64,000 nt of DNA, from contig RHPI01000008.1 of NCBI GenBank assembly GCA_009103225.1, forward strand, positions 300,015-364,014, given 5' to 3'. This document shows, piece after piece, positions 12,691 to 24,740 of the stretch. This stretch comes from Chlorokybus atmophyticus (Eukaryota; Streptophyta; Chlorokybophyceae; Chlorokybales; Chlorokybaceae). The position numbers were made by a program, and so were the translations under genes. Under the pieces are notes generated by a model. The model saw nothing but the letters and a program-made list of their open reading frames with translations, did no database searches and had not been told where the DNA came from. Each line of letters opens with the position of its first letter. The first letter of the stretch is position 1.

Positions 12691-13745
12691 AGCAGTAGCC
12701 TCCTTACATACTGGGGGGAGTCGTTTCCCTGATCCTTCACGCCATCTTCCTCCATTGCGTTCATGTGTCGTGCGCGATACGTGTTGCCAGCTGATGCAGA
12801 CGTTTGCGTGCGCCGCTTCGAGCAATTGAACGCCAAATGTTCAATTGAACCGCACGTAACACTTGTGCACGCTGCTACCTGCCTCACCACGTCCACCGTG
12901 CTTCGCCACGCCGTTACGCGTGTTTACGGCACCCATCTCCATTGGTGATGGTCCAAATTAGCTCAACCTTCTTTTGCAAGTTGTAAACTTGGTTCCCTTC
13001 GTGTCCATGCATGTTGAAAGCTTCCCCTAGGCTGATCATCAAGCTCTTGCTTGCTCCCACGCCTCCATTCAGCGTTTGTCGCAATAGACTTGAAGTACAA
13101 CGCGTCGAGACGCTCCGCGATGCGTATAGCTTCGCTAAAGTTTAGGGTGCCGTAGCTCCACTTCTTTGCATCCCAAAGGTTTCAAACCACGTGTGTACCT
13201 GTCCAACTGCTCTTCTCGGTCATGTTGGGTATGGACATCACCAATTGCTGAAACGTAGCCGTGTACACCGTCACCGACCCCTTTTGCACAAGGGCTGCAA
13301 TTTTATCGCGTGCGGCCTTCACACTCTCCACGGGAACAAACTGATGCGTGATATCGAGAGCCAACTCTTCCATGGTGGTCAGTGGTAGCGCCAACCCACT
13401 TGTAACACGCGTACAACGATGTCTCCACCATACAAGTGCTGCACCTTCAAGCAATGTTGCTGCAACCTTCACGTGCAGATGCGTGGGCACCTCCGTGAGC
13501 TTCAACCTAGACAATACTTGAAAAATCCATTCGTTTACTGCATCTCCATCACGTTGACCCTTTAATGGCTTTGGCTTTGGAACCTTCACATGCACGCGCG
13601 AGCTTGATGCCATGGGAACTTGCACACGCGCCATTGCATGCTCATACGCCTCGCTTTGTGCTTGTGCCGCCGCTTGAGTGTGATGAAGCTCTTCCCGCAA
13701 TGCTAAGATGGCAGCTTGAAGCTCTTCCATGCGAGCATCCTCCAT
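12691..13745 (-). pseudogene. Broken gag of chromovirus 1
   Basis: The minus-strand Gag starts at MEDARMEELQAAILAL (ATG at 13745) and matches the Gag of copy 2 over the capsid region. The frame breaks near 13,180. A degenerate zinc knuckle (CGSIEHLAFNC) follows near 12,830; the first cysteine pair is out of register compared with the intact CCHC box of copy 2. Confidence 0.82.
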
Positions 13746-13825
13746 CTGCACTAACACACTACACTCCGCTTCCAAATGCAAAGTGTAAACGCCCACACAC
13801 TTCCTCTCTCACCTTCGTAAACCGT

Positions 13826-13837
13826 GCTCCGATACCA
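13826..13837 (-). other. Primer binding site, initiator tRNA-Met type
   Basis: Two bases inside the 5' LTR the minus strand reads TGGTATCGGAGC. This differs at one position from the common plant-type site complementary to the 3' end of initiator tRNA-Met (TGGTATCAGAGC, from memory). Confidence 0.7.
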
Positions 13838-13839
13838 GT

Positions 13840-14512
13840 TGTGACGGTGCTCGTGCCTTGTCACCTGTGAGTGGGTCCAATCAACAACCCTCGCACCAAG
13901 ACACGATATTCACACCAGAACCTTGCCCCCTCTGCCAAGCACACACGCGCGCCCCGCCACTTGCGTACGCACGCGCATGCGCTTGAAGCTACACACCGAC
14001 TTGTGTAGCAACTTGGATTGTCTCACAAGCAAGCACACACCAGTGGACACACACTAGCAACCCCTGGTCACCACCACCAAGCTTGCACACCAGAAACTAG
14101 GGAGCTAAAGGTTGTATTGAACATTGTAGAATGTTGCTTTTATACCTAAAAGTCTGCACATGCTACTGTCGAGACGATTGCCGTGCTACACAAAACTAGA
14201 CGCTAAGATGTCATTGCAGAACCTTGTAGTATACTATACTTTTAGATCTTTCTTACGCACCAAAGATCTCCTGATTAGGTGCTCATATGGTCAAGTTATA
14301 CTGCTTGGCGCCAGGCCCTTCCAGAAATCTGGTCGAGCCCTTCTCGACTGGCCCTCCGTTTTCTGGCACCTCCGGACTGGTCCTGGGGCTCGGTCGATAT
14401 CCGCGGCAGACTCATAACTCGCCAATATCTGTCACAAGTCATAAAAACGTGGTGCTCGACAAATGGTCCAAAAAAGGTCCTAAAAACATGAAGCTTGGCC
14501 TCGACTGTTACT
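13840..14512 (-). repeat. 5' LTR of chromovirus 1
   Basis: Same repeat as 8216-8877. On the minus strand it begins AGTAACAG rather than TGTAACAG and ends CGTCACA. A TATA-like box (TATAAAAG on the minus strand, near 14,140) sits where the LTR promoter is expected. The TAGCT duplication follows at 14513-14517. Confidence 0.9.
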
Positions 14513-14517
14513 TAGCT
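14513..14517. repeat. Target-site duplication TAGCT of chromovirus 1 (right)
   Basis: Pairs with 8211-8215. The sequence then continues CGCACAAACAGGCGG, the same text that follows the second tandem unit at 14651, confirming the pre-insertion order. Confidence 0.85.
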
Positions 14518-14564
14518 CGCACAAACAGGCGGCCCAGGGAGAGAGAGAGATAGAGGGGGGGGGG

Positions 14565-14650
14565 CATCGCCCACGACGTCGCGCTCCGAGGCCCGAAACC
14601 AGGAGCGCTGTAGCGCGCGCAACAACCAGCCAAGCAGCTCAGGCCTAGCT
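14565..14650. repeat. Tandem unit, right copy
   Basis: Uninterrupted copy of the unit at 8136-8215, with a few substitutions and a short GCGC insertion. A short GA/G tract (14537-14564) precedes it and GGCACAAACAGGCGGCCCA follows. Confidence 0.75.
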
Positions 14651-14931
14651 GGCACAAACAGGCGGCCCAAAGATATGAAAAGTGCGCCACGTCAGTTTCC
14701 CGCGCCGCACATCCGTCAGCAAAACTACAAATCAACTAAATGATTGCCACTAGCAAGTTGCCAACCATGGCCGCGTCAAAATCGACATGGGTATAAGAAT
14801 ATATGTGCTCAACAAGTCGCATCGCCGTGTAAGTTAAGGCTAAATCAGGCTAAAATTGAAAGCCGGGGCGGTAAACTGCAGCAGCCCGCTTCGTTTTCCG
14901 TTGCGTTTTTGCGCCTCCCGTTTCAGCAGCG

Positions 14932-17806
14932 ATGTTGGTGGCCGGGCGGGAGGCGGCGGGGGCGTCGGCGTCGGCGTCCGTGTTGGCGGGGTGGGCCTCC
15001 TGCTCCGGCGTGACCACCCTCCCTGCCAAGTTGAGGCTTGGTAGAAGGAAGGAGCGCCAGGTGAGCCGCTGCTTGGTCGTGCTGGTGGTTGCTGCTGCCG
15101 TTGTTGTTGTTGTTGTCGTGCTCCTGCTTGTCGTTGCGCTTGTGCTTGTTGTTACCTGGCGACAATGTCGAGTTTGTGCTTGCTACCAGCGAGCTCACGT
15201 CAGCTGATGACTCGTTAGGGGACCAGCAACTCTGGGTGCCATTGTGTCTGCTAGCTCAGCATATCGGGCAACATGCAGTCTGCTACATGTGTGCGCGATT
15301 GCGTCGTCGGCAGTGCGTCGTTTGACCTTCACTTGTCGTGAAAACAATGTCGCGTAAGTGTTAACACTATTTCTGTGACTGTACGACTCTTACTGCTAAG
15401 TCGTGCCCCCCAACCTTGACGCNCTACATGCTGGCTCGACAGCAGCTGCAGTTGCATGACTGCATGTGCAATGCTCACAAGTATGCGCAAGTAATTTTTT
15501 TTACCTTAGTTAGTCTGTCTCTAAAGGTTGATCCTCCTTACTGCAGCAGCAACCATCCTCCATTGGGTTGCAAAGGCACGTTACGCTTGCACCCGCTTGC
15601 TCTGGAGTTTTTTCGAGAAGGAGGGGAAAGAGACATACAGGTTACGCGACTGTGAGTCCACAGTGCATTGCAGAGCCGGCCGGCGACAACAGCTCGTCAG
15701 GAAAGATCTCAAGGTTCATCAAGTTCGTGAGCACCGGCGGGCGCTCGAGAGCGCGAGTTGCTATCACAAGTGCAGTCGTAGTACCCGACGCTGAGCCGGA
15801 AGCGGTGAGTCCGCCCGCGAACATGGCGACCGCCATCAACATGGCCACTGTGGTAGAGCGGGCAACTGAGTACATGATACCCAGCACCTACAGGGAGCTG
15901 GGCGGCGCTCTTTCAGCCAGTCCAGCACAGGTAAATTGCGTTACCTCACAAGCATGCGCGTGCTCCCAGTGTTAAGGTGAAGCTTTTCATGTGCATGCAT
16001 GTCGAGTTCCAGCTTTTAGGGATCACTGATGACATGCCCAGTTCATCGTTTTCTAGCTGCTGAACAAAGCATGTTTGTTGCAGCTGGGAACGCTGACATG
16101 CTGCGGGACAGTTGTCGCATCACTGGTGGCTCCTCTATGTGGCATTGCTGGCGACAAGTAAGTGCTGCTCTGCATTCCATGCAGTTTGTCACTGCATGCC
16201 GTTGACACGTCTTTTAATGGCTTTACTTGTAGGTTTGATCGACGGCTGTTGCTCGGTGGTTCATGCATAGCCTTCGCAGCCTTGACCGCTGTGTTTGGAC
16301 GGTATGTCACATCCTACCCGCCTGCGGTGGGCATAGTATGCCTTACAGCAATTGCACTCTCGCTGGCCATTGCTTCCATCCAGAGTCTTACTGCGGACAT
16401 GCACCCGCCCGAGACGCGCGGTCAAGCCTTTGGGTAAGCAGTGTGTGCACTCGCGAAGAACACACAACGCATTTACCTTTGTATTCCCACAACCTCCTTG
16501 CACAACACCACTGAGGTCAGTGTCTCGCCAACCAATGCAGCACCATGCAACTTGTGGCCAACATTGGAGGCGTGACGGGTGGCTTCTTCACAATGAACCT
16601 CGCAAGTTCAACTATCATGGGGATGCCTGGATGGCGGTTTGCATTCCAGGTCATTGCTCTGGCCAGTGCCGCCACAGGTGCGCAAGCTTCCCTATGCTGA
16701 CGTGCACTGCTTGCTGCATTTGTACTTGTGCCCTGCCTCTGACTTGTTGGGCTTGGACAGGTGTATATGTGCTTGGGCATGTTGTTGATCCTCGCCATAC
16801 TGGAGCAGCTGTCAAGGCGCAGCAACACAGCAAGTCAAGTAGTACAGATGTAAGCTGGCAGGACTTGAAGGCCATCTTCTCGCTGCCGACCTTCTGGGTC
16901 ATCGTGGCGCAGGGCTGCATTGGATGCATAGCCTGGAACGCGATGGTGTTCTATACACTCTGTAAGTGGCGCTCAATTGCATGTATGGTGAGACACAACA
17001 CAATCATCCAATTGACTGCGTCCCATTGGCAGTGTTTCAGCACGTCGGGTTTTCTGATTTGCGGGTCAGCATGCTCCTCGCTGCGTTCAACTTTGGCAAT
17101 GCGGCTGGTTGCTACTTTGGGGGATTGATTGGGGATTGGGCCGGTCGACATTGGTCCAACACGGGTCGTATTGCTGCTGGGCAGTTCAGCGTTGTAGCTG
17201 GAATTCCTTTTAGCTTCATTCTTTTGCGAATGCTCCCACAGGTACAGCTCTTTGCAGCAGCTGTCAGTTTTGCCGTGTCATCCCTTGCTCACAACCTCAA
17301 CACTTTCTACAGGAGCCTTCGGCGTTCCCGTTGTATGCACTCACCCTGTTTTCAATGGGTTGCTTCATCACTTGGGCGGGCACGGCCTGCAATGCACCCT
17401 TGTTTGCGGAGGTCGTTCCCGCCCAGCTGCGATCAACAGTTTATGGCTTTGACCGCGCCCTGGAGGGAGTTGTTGCGGCCATGGGCGCTCCTTTAGTTGG
17501 CTTTGTCGCTGAAAATGTAAGCAACCTGTACATTCATTGCACAGCATCTGCATTGGCGTTCAAGTATCATCGTTGGTAACCCTTTGGTTCTTTGCACAGG
17601 TTTATGGATACACAACCAAGGCCAATGTTGCAGGGGCAGTCAGTGCACTGAACGCACGAGCGCTTTCAGAGAGTTTGTTCCTCTGTTCCTGGTTGCCGTG
17701 GCTGTTGTGTGCGCTGCTGTTTACTGGCCTCTATTGGACATACCCTGCAGATAGGTTGAGGGCGCTAGAATGGGAATCATCACGTTTTGGGAAGAAAGAG
17801 GATTAA
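14932..17806 (+). CDS. Major facilitator transporter, plant UNE2-like family, possibly plastid-targeted (10 exons)
   Basis: Ten exons join in frame to about 570 residues: 14932-15060, 15547-15640, 15674-15930, 16084-16157, 16233-16433, 16541-16677, 16761-16961, 17033-17241, 17313-17516, 17600-17806 (TAA). The first ~130 residues are Ala/Ser/Arg-rich without membrane helices, like a transit peptide. The core follows the plant UNE2-like family (Arabidopsis At1g78130 type, recalled): INMATVVERATEYMIPSTYRE, then a loop GDKFDRRLLLGG (the helix 2-3 loop of MFS proteins), PPETRGQAFG, GVPGWRFAF-like GMPGWRFAFQ, VVDPRH before the central loop, and a second half with GDWAGRHWSNTGRIAAGQ and PAQLRSTVYGFDRALEG. 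About twelve helices are expected. The substrate is unknown. The 5' exons are the least certain part. Confidence 0.85.
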
Positions 17807-20045
17807 GGGTTAGAGATGCAGTTGTAGTTTGGGGTGTACACTCGACCGGCAATGCACTTTGCGCACTACAAGAGCGGCTGGCTCGATGGTTGTAGGGGGT
17901 AAGTGGGGTTGTTGGGAGATAGACAGGGTTGGAATGTTAAGGTTTGGCGCAGTCTTCATTGTTGGTGCCCACCCAGCGCTCAGCAAGCAGGTGTACAGTA
18001 GTTGTGTTATAATACTTGGGAGAGTGTTTGTGACAAGCTGACAGTTTGGGCTCAAGTTGTTGAAACTTGCACGTGCTGTTGAGATGCATCTGACAACTTG
18101 ACAGCTGGCTTTACACCACATTCTGGAGTTGCACTACACCGCAAGAAACTTAGTACACGGGTGACAAAAATGTATCGTGTTTTGTAAGTAAGTTCACACA
18201 ACAACAACTACTATTGCAGCTGACAAGTGCCTTGCCTGTGTGTATGTTGGTTGTACTAGAGACATATCGACAATGAACATTCATCGTGGCGAGAATGACA
18301 CTCACTGACTTAAGCGGGGGCCTCACGTGTATAAATAAAGAATAATCACATCAAGCCAATATGGGCTTTGTGTACCAGGTACTCTGTACCTTGCTCGCTT
18401 TACATGTGTTCATAAAACAGCAGATGCAAAGTCGCGGCGAGAATGACACTCACTGACTTGAGGGGGGGCCTCAAGTGTGCAGAAAATTCGAGAGGGGTGT
18501 GCCCATTCATTGTATCAACAAAGCCATAAGCACATGAAACTATCATGGGCTTTGATGTACATGTGTTCCTTGCTCGCTTCATATGCGTACATATAACAGC
18601 AAGTGCAAAGCAGCATCCAATTCACATGAATTTCATATCACCTATCGTATGGGGACATATATTGTCATACGCATTTTACCCTCGGGTCTGATGGCAGAGA
18701 CGTGTCCATAGACATTTACTCCTGAGGCCATTACTGGTTTGTTTTATGATTAAAACTTGAGTTTGGGTCCCTTTGCACATAAAACAAGTGGTTAGCAGTC
18801 GCGGTAGTCGTGTAAAAAATCAACATGCATGCTATGTACGTCGTATTTGCATGTCTAAAATACCATATGCATTGAACATTACGAAGGTAATGCAACATGA
18901 TGTACATGCAACAAAGTTTGCGCTTTGCTGTAGCCAAAACATATCATTTGTTGGTTTGACTGCATGACAGTAGCAATAAGCCTATAGAAAAATCTTTAAC
19001 TACTGGATTATTAATTAGGCCGGCCGTGACGATATTGCTACCTGCTTTTGCCATGCTTCAACAACCATAAAATAAAGCCACAATTGTGTGCATCTTTTTA
19101 ATGGCTCTAGCTTTGGCTATGGGACGCAATATGGTAGCATTGTGATGTGCACAGTATTGCAACATTATTGGGTAATCAGAGAGAGCGGATGTGTGATTGG
19201 GGCCGCATATTAAAAATGATTATTTTAACGCCAGCCTCTGCAATAAGCAAATCAGCTATATGTAAAAACCCTATATCTATGCAGCACTTCAATGGTGATT
19301 TTGATGGCATACGTGCTTGTTGCAACCTTAACGAAATTCTTGCATTATATGTCTTTCTATAATCTCATTCAGTATCAGCTTCATTCAATTTACATGTGCT
19401 AAGAAAGAGCACTTGGTGCCATGCGTTGTTTCGCGATCAACAAATGGCTACTAGCTCGATCACTTAAAAACAGCTGTATTTAAAAATTAAACTCACAACA
19501 TGCCGTACGCCGCATATAAATTCCTCATAAACGAAGAACTTTTTCTTTAGCAATTTCAACCGATTGAGCACAAGCCGCAGTAACAACTGATTGAGCATAA
19601 TGCGCAACAGTAATTTCTATCTTGAGCATAAGAGCTTGCCATGTCCCAATCGCTACTTATTGATTGGCAAGTTGAGTTAAAGCGCCTGAAATCCTTGTGT
19701 AGAAGACAAGCAGCGAGCCTTGTGGTTGTCAAATCTCTCTCTGTACTAAACGGCAACAGCAAGCATACAATTGTCAAGGGCGTTGAAGAGTTGGCAAAAG
19801 TATGCTATACAAAAATCTGCGAGCACAACAGGTAGGGCCTAAGCGAGTCGTGCAGGACTTGGCCTAGAACTTCTGGGCCATAAGGTGGCGTCTCGGCGCA
19901 AGCGCAGCGCCAACGGCGTTGATGGTAAAGAGCCCGCCTGTGCACCGCCAGCCTCAGTGCAAAGACAGGATGCCGAGTGCGCATGGCATCCGACCAGCTA
20001 GCTCTGGTGCCAGTCTCGTCAGCAGCTAGAAGAGCAGCAAGCGGC
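17807..20045. other. Intergenic between the transporter and HEI10
   Basis: It holds the 3' flank of the transporter, a roughly 150-bp tandem duplication (18288-18610) and AT-rich sequence. A frame of 64 codons at 19641-19832 (starting MSQSLLIDWQ) ends next to a good donor-like CAG/GTAGGG, but no relative was recognised and it may be HEI10 leader sequence or chance. Confidence 0.4.
18288..18610. repeat. Diverged tandem duplication, ~150 bp unit
   Basis: GGCGAGAATGACACTCACTG occurs at 18288 and again at 18436. Matching text continues after each (GGGGGCCTCA, ATGGGCTTTG, CCTTGCTCGCTT, AACAGCA). Copy 2 extends to about 18,610. It lies in the 3' flank of the transporter gene and has no coding signal. 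Confidence 0.7.
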
Positions 20046-22263
20046 ATGAAGTGCAATGCGTGCTGGAAGGTGCTGGAAGGACGGGCAGTGGCAACGTGTT
20101 GCGGGCATGTCTACTGTATCCTCTTGCATGCCGCACGCTGCGTGTGTGCATGCATGCACGCTGGTGCTATCAAGCAGCTGACAGGCACTGTTTTGCCGTG
20201 TCATACTGTCCGCAAGCACAACCGTTGTGACTATTTTTCTTGTTGAGTTGTTGCTACATGTCAAGCAAGCTGTGCCAGTGAATGTGCGTCAGAGTTAGTG
20301 GTTGGTCATGCAAATTGTGGGCACAGCTGCTGCATGCCGCACGCTTCGTGTGCGCATGCACTCTGGCTATCAAGCAGTTGACAACCACTGTTTTGCCGTG
20401 TCATATTGTCCGCAAGCACAACCGTTGGGACTATTTTTCTTGTTAAGTGTGATTGCTGCATGTTAAGTAAGCTGTGCCAGTGAGTGTGCGTCAGAGGTAG
20501 TGGTTGGTTACGCAAAATGTGGGCACAGCTGCTGTAGCCTGCACTGCTGAGCCGCTGTGGTGTAACACAAGCAACGGCTGTGAATGCTGACTTTTGTTTC
20601 CGACAATTCAAAACTCAGCTTGCATGCCTTGACAGCACTAGCAGGTCAAGAGGATGCCGCGAAGATCCTGTCAGCAGACTCAACATGTCCCCTTTGCGAC
20701 CAGATCTTGTCAAAAGGGTACGACACACCAAGCCAAACCGCATTGATTACTCGTTGTGTGTGGCTTTCTGTGATCATGTGTAAGCCCTGGATCCACTGCT
20801 TGTCAGCACGTAACATGCACAGTTTGAGGTTGTTTGTACTGTACGCATGCTCCAGCACAGTTGGTTTGCAGGAACATGAAGATGGTGGAGCTCAGTCCTT
20901 CAGATGAGCGACTGAACGTACGATGTATTTCATGCTTGAGCACTGCTTACTGCAGATAAGAACAGCTTCGCTTGACCCTCACTGTACGTTTTGCAGATGT
21001 CTCTTATCGGCATCCCACCCCAAAGCAGTATCCTTTGCGAAGCAGTGTGTTGCTGCTGCAATGTTGTGTCTGTGTTGTGGTGTGCTCAGCAGGCACTGCT
21101 CTGTGCTTGCGTCACAACATGCCAGCTGCCTAGCAGTGGTATGAGCTGTGTACTGTGGTGCGCGTCGTGAGCTGACGCAGTGATAAGTGTTTTGTTTTGG
21201 TCGGATTATGAAGGGGCCACATTGGAAGCTTTCTTTGACCCCCCATGTCATTAGTTATGAAGAGCGCTTTCAAGGGTGTCATCTTCTGGATCGGCCAAAA
21301 GGATGTCGAGTCTCAGATGATCATAAGTAAGGCGCAGCACCTGCGGCAGAAGTATGACGAGATGCAGAGTAGGTACACGCAGAAGCTGGAAGAGGTGCAC
21401 GGGGCATACCAGAAAGCGATGCGCACCGTGCAGGCCCTCAAGCAAGAACGAGAGCAGCTGCTCAATGACAAGAACGAGCTACAGGAAAAGTATGCAGAGA
21501 AGTCCAGGTATGCTTGCTGGCTCGCACACAGTTCTGCATGTGTGTAAACGAAACTTGCATCACATCGAAGCTGCATTGCAAGTTGCATTAGTGCATTAGT
21601 GAGGGTGATGGTTAGCTCCAGGTAGCGCGGGTACAAGTCCAGGCGTCGGTGGTGGCCGGAGGCAGTGCCCAATGCTAATGTGCATGGGGGTTTGACAGGC
21701 AGAAGCGGAAGTTGGAGGAAATGTATGAGGCCTTGAGGGCAGAGTACGAGCAGCTCAGGGCGGCAGTGTCAACGCAACCACGGCACACATCAACAGCTCA
21801 GCACCCAAACCTCATGGCAGCGCCAGTTCGAGAGCCCGGGACCGCAAGGCTTCAACGCACCTCGCATTTCGTCACCAACTTTGACACCTCCCCCTTGAAT
21901 GTTCCTGCAGCTCGCCAGGCTCCCATGTTTTCGGACCCTGACATCGGCCGAGCACCAATGGGTAAGCTAGTAGGTGTTCTCTACGACGTTGTCACCTGAG
22001 TATGCAGTCGCACAGCAGGCTTTCAAGCAGGTCTATGATTGAGCGCGTGTATTGAGGGCATACCCAGCTCTAGAGTCAAAACATGTTGTTAGCTAAGTTG
22101 CAAGTACTGCTACACACGATCATGCGCAGGTACAGGTGGACCGGATTCGCTACGGTCGTCGCATCCATTTGCCACACCGGCTGGCAACCCGTCCTTTGCG
22201 CTTAGGAACTTGCTGCTGTCGCCCATGCGAAGGCCAGCATCCAGGATGCCGAGATCTAGTTAG
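20046..22263 (+). CDS. HEI10: HEI10/CCNB1IP1-type RING protein, meiotic crossover factor (7 exons)
   Basis: Seven exons (20046-20115, 20645-20717, 20872-20917, 20997-21027, 21255-21507, 21699-21961, 22130-22263, TAG) join exactly in frame to 289 residues, close to plant HEI10 (about 300). HEI10 is a ZMM-group RING protein, a presumed ubiquitin/SUMO E3 ligase, that accumulates at designated class I crossovers on the synaptonemal complex. Visible parts: a RING domain (Cys3, Cys6, CCGHVYC at 18-24, CPLC at 38-41); the family block QSIMKSAFKGVIFWIGQKD; a coiled coil from about 75 to 170 (QKLEEVHGAYQKAM, NDKNELQEKYAEKSRQKRKL); a polar region; and the conserved tail NPSFALRNLLLSPMRRP. The start ATG gives the canonical MKCNACW N-terminus. 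A tandem duplication lies in intron 1. Its presence implies a meiotic programme. Confidence 0.95.
20125..20534. repeat. ~205-bp tandem duplication in HEI10 intron 1
   Basis: Two adjacent copies (about 20125-20330 and 20331-20534) start TGCATGCCGCACGC and share CTGTTTTGCCGTGTCAT, GTCCGCAAGCACAACCGTT and GGGCACAGCTGCTG. Divergence is modest, mainly point changes and small indels. Both lie wholly inside the first intron (20116-20644) and account for most of its length. Confidence 0.9.
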
Positions 22264-22620
22264 TGAGAAGCTTATAACCAGCTTTCAACTCCTAGCTACC
22301 TGAAGCCTCGCATCGACGCACCACAGCTGTGACGCTACAGCACAACCATCAACACGGGTGGTTGCAGATGAAGTGTGTGTCAGCAGCGTGTTGGCAAGTG
22401 GGTACGGTAGATTCCTGTTCCAGGTGTTGGCTCACCTGAGTCATGGAAGGGTGGCTCAGCACTCTATGAGCTGTTGCCGGCCTCCAGGCCGTGCCCTACG
22501 CAAGGTAATGGGCAAGGTAACAGCTCCCAATGGTTATTAGTTGGAGGCAACATTTGCCATGTGCCAATGACATGTACAGCTTGTGATAAGTTGAGTTCTT
22601 TGCAGGTTGTGTATGTACAT

Positions 22621-22653
22621 ATGTACATACAATGCGCGTGGCATATGCTCATG
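22621..22653. repeat. Dispersed 33-nt repeat, copy A
   Basis: ATGTACATACAATGCG is followed by GTGGCATATGCTCATG after one variable base. The same 33 bases, with one mismatch, recur at 39725-39757 in the same orientation. Confidence 0.8.
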
Positions 22654-24496
22654 CTGTATGCTTATTTGTTTGTGTAAGCATGTATCCATTGCAGCGCATG
22701 CGTTTAGCAATCACCACAGAGGCTGCTACTAACATTACTGTACAAGGGTACAACATAGCGCCAGTTGTTCGCTACCACACACGGTGCCGTCGCCGTACAA
22801 AGCACACGCCACGCCACGTGCACGGCACGTTATGTATCATGTACACCATCACATCCCATCAGCTACCCACCACGCAGCGGGCACGCGATGCGCAGGCAAA
22901 CACTACAGTACAATCCCACGCATGGTGTGCCATATTTTGTGACTCACAAGGTGTCTAGCATCGAATGCTATAGAGACCGCTGCACATGCCATGTGCATAT
23001 GTACACATAGTAATGGTTTCTGGTGCACCATCAATGTCCTTGCAATCGCTGTTACAAGACAACTTCAATCCCAAGAAACCGCAACTGAAACTACAGGATT
23101 ACAGGAGTCAAAGTGCGAGCTGCATCCACTTCGCGGTCACCTGACATCTAACATGTACAATATATAGGATGCAGAGATTGTGGCACATGTGTCTAAGCGG
23201 TTGCCCTTGCGCATACCGTTTGGACTTGTGCTACTGTTCTTGCTGTTTGTAGGTGTTGCACCCGAGCCGGGTCACCACCGGCACCTTGTGCGCGATTCTG
23301 TGATGACATTACTAATGCAGCAAGTGTTTGTATACTACCACAACAGCGTGAGCGTCCTAGCCCGGTGCGTGCCACATGGCTAAAACTTTGAAAATGCCAA
23401 TCGCTGCAAGTATCGTGACCACATTCCAAGCAGATTAGTTCATACCGCTGGCTTAGAGGCATGGCCCTTTTGGCAGCAAGTATTATAAGATGTAAGCAAG
23501 CATGGTTTGCATGCTGCGTGGTGCAGACCCGCGAGTGAGTTGCGCTGAACGTTGGGCTTCTAATGTATCAGAGAAAGTGGCAAGCGCGCTGCAGCCACAT
23601 CTATGTCGAACGCTACCTTGGCTACTGCAAGTTCGTGTACTCGGTGTCAAGCTGAGCTACATTATCTTTACTGGTACTGGTATTTAGTGCTACTATCATG
23701 CTTTTGTCACGCGCATGTGTGTCGGTGGCGCAACGCATAGGTTATGAAGGCTTTGGGGGTCATATTGCATAAGTTAGAGCTGAGTTACAATCAGCACATT
23801 GAGGTGTAAGTCAAAGACGCTGGTGGGACTCACATGACTGGAAATCGCTGGTTGCGACTGATTTCAAATCTCTCGAAAAGTTGCATTGTAGTCATGGCAG
23901 CCAAACTGGTAAAAACGGTTGTAAAGGCATGCTAGGCAGGGTATGTGAATGACTTGGACTTGCATTCTTGCTAGTTGAGCGCGAGTCCCTTGTTCTATTT
24001 GCAGTATACAGCTACTTGAAGAGGCTCCAACACTTGGTTGGTTGTTGCCTTTGTTGTATGCTTGCGTTGAGTGTGCACATGCTAGGATATGCTTGGGTGA
24101 AGTCACTTCACTAAAGTATATGAGCGTGCCACACTTTGTGACCGGACTTAGCCCCAGGCTCATCTCCTCGTGCAGGCCAACTGAAGTTGTAGTTGCCCAT
24201 GTTTGAGTCGAGGTTGGCTAAGACACGCGCTTGTTACTTGCGCTCAACTTTCTGGCATAAATGTGTGCGGGTGTTTGCAGTTGTGGTTGTGGAGAACGAG
24301 GAATGCCTTGGGAAACAAGGCTTGCAGCCGGTTTGGAGGAGCTTGAAGTCCCGATAGAGGAGAGAGAAGAGTTGCTCGAGAAGGAGGTGCCTACTTCCTC
24401 AAATGAGTGAGACTTCAATGACGAGCCAGCTGGTGACGAGGAAGACCACGAGGACGTTGAAGAGGAGGAGCTTCATTTGATGGACACTTTGTTAGG

Positions 24497-24740
24497 CATC
24501 TTGGAGCTACTCAATGACATGACAGGTTCGAGTGTCGCATGCTCAGCCAATCACCAGCTGATCGGCACTTGATAAGTCATGGAATTATCATATAGCATTC
24601 AAGATGATGGAGGGAGCGCGAACTGCGGCGCGTTTCAGCGGTCGGCCTAGCATTTTGGAGCTACTCAATGATTGGTTCAAGTGCCTCATGCTCAACTGAT
24701 CAGCACTTGATAAGTCACGGAATGAGCATAAAGCATTCCC
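24497..24740. repeat. Diverged direct repeat
   Basis: CAT(C/T)TTGGAGCTACTCAATGA starts at 24497 and at 24651. Both copies continue through GCACTTGATAAGTCA(T/C)GGAAT to an AGCATTC end. The unit is about 90-105 bp. No coding function is visible. Confidence 0.7.

Larger units (their letters stand above)
8216..14512 (-). mobile_element. Ty3/gypsy chromovirus, degenerate copy 1
   Basis: A full-length LTR retrotransposon of about 6.3 kb lies on the minus strand. Order from its 5' end: LTR 13840-14512, primer binding site, gag, retropepsin, reverse transcriptase, RNase H, integrase, chromodomain, polypurine tract, LTR 8216-8877. A 5-bp target duplication flanks it. The C-terminal chromodomain places it among chromoviruses, a gypsy branch that targets chromatin. 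Several frameshifts and nonsense codons, and a changed catalytic motif in the reverse transcriptase (YLDN instead of YxDD), make it defective. It is the same family as the copy at 25320-31416, in opposite orientation. The outermost base of the 5' LTR is A instead of the usual T. Confidence 0.93.
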
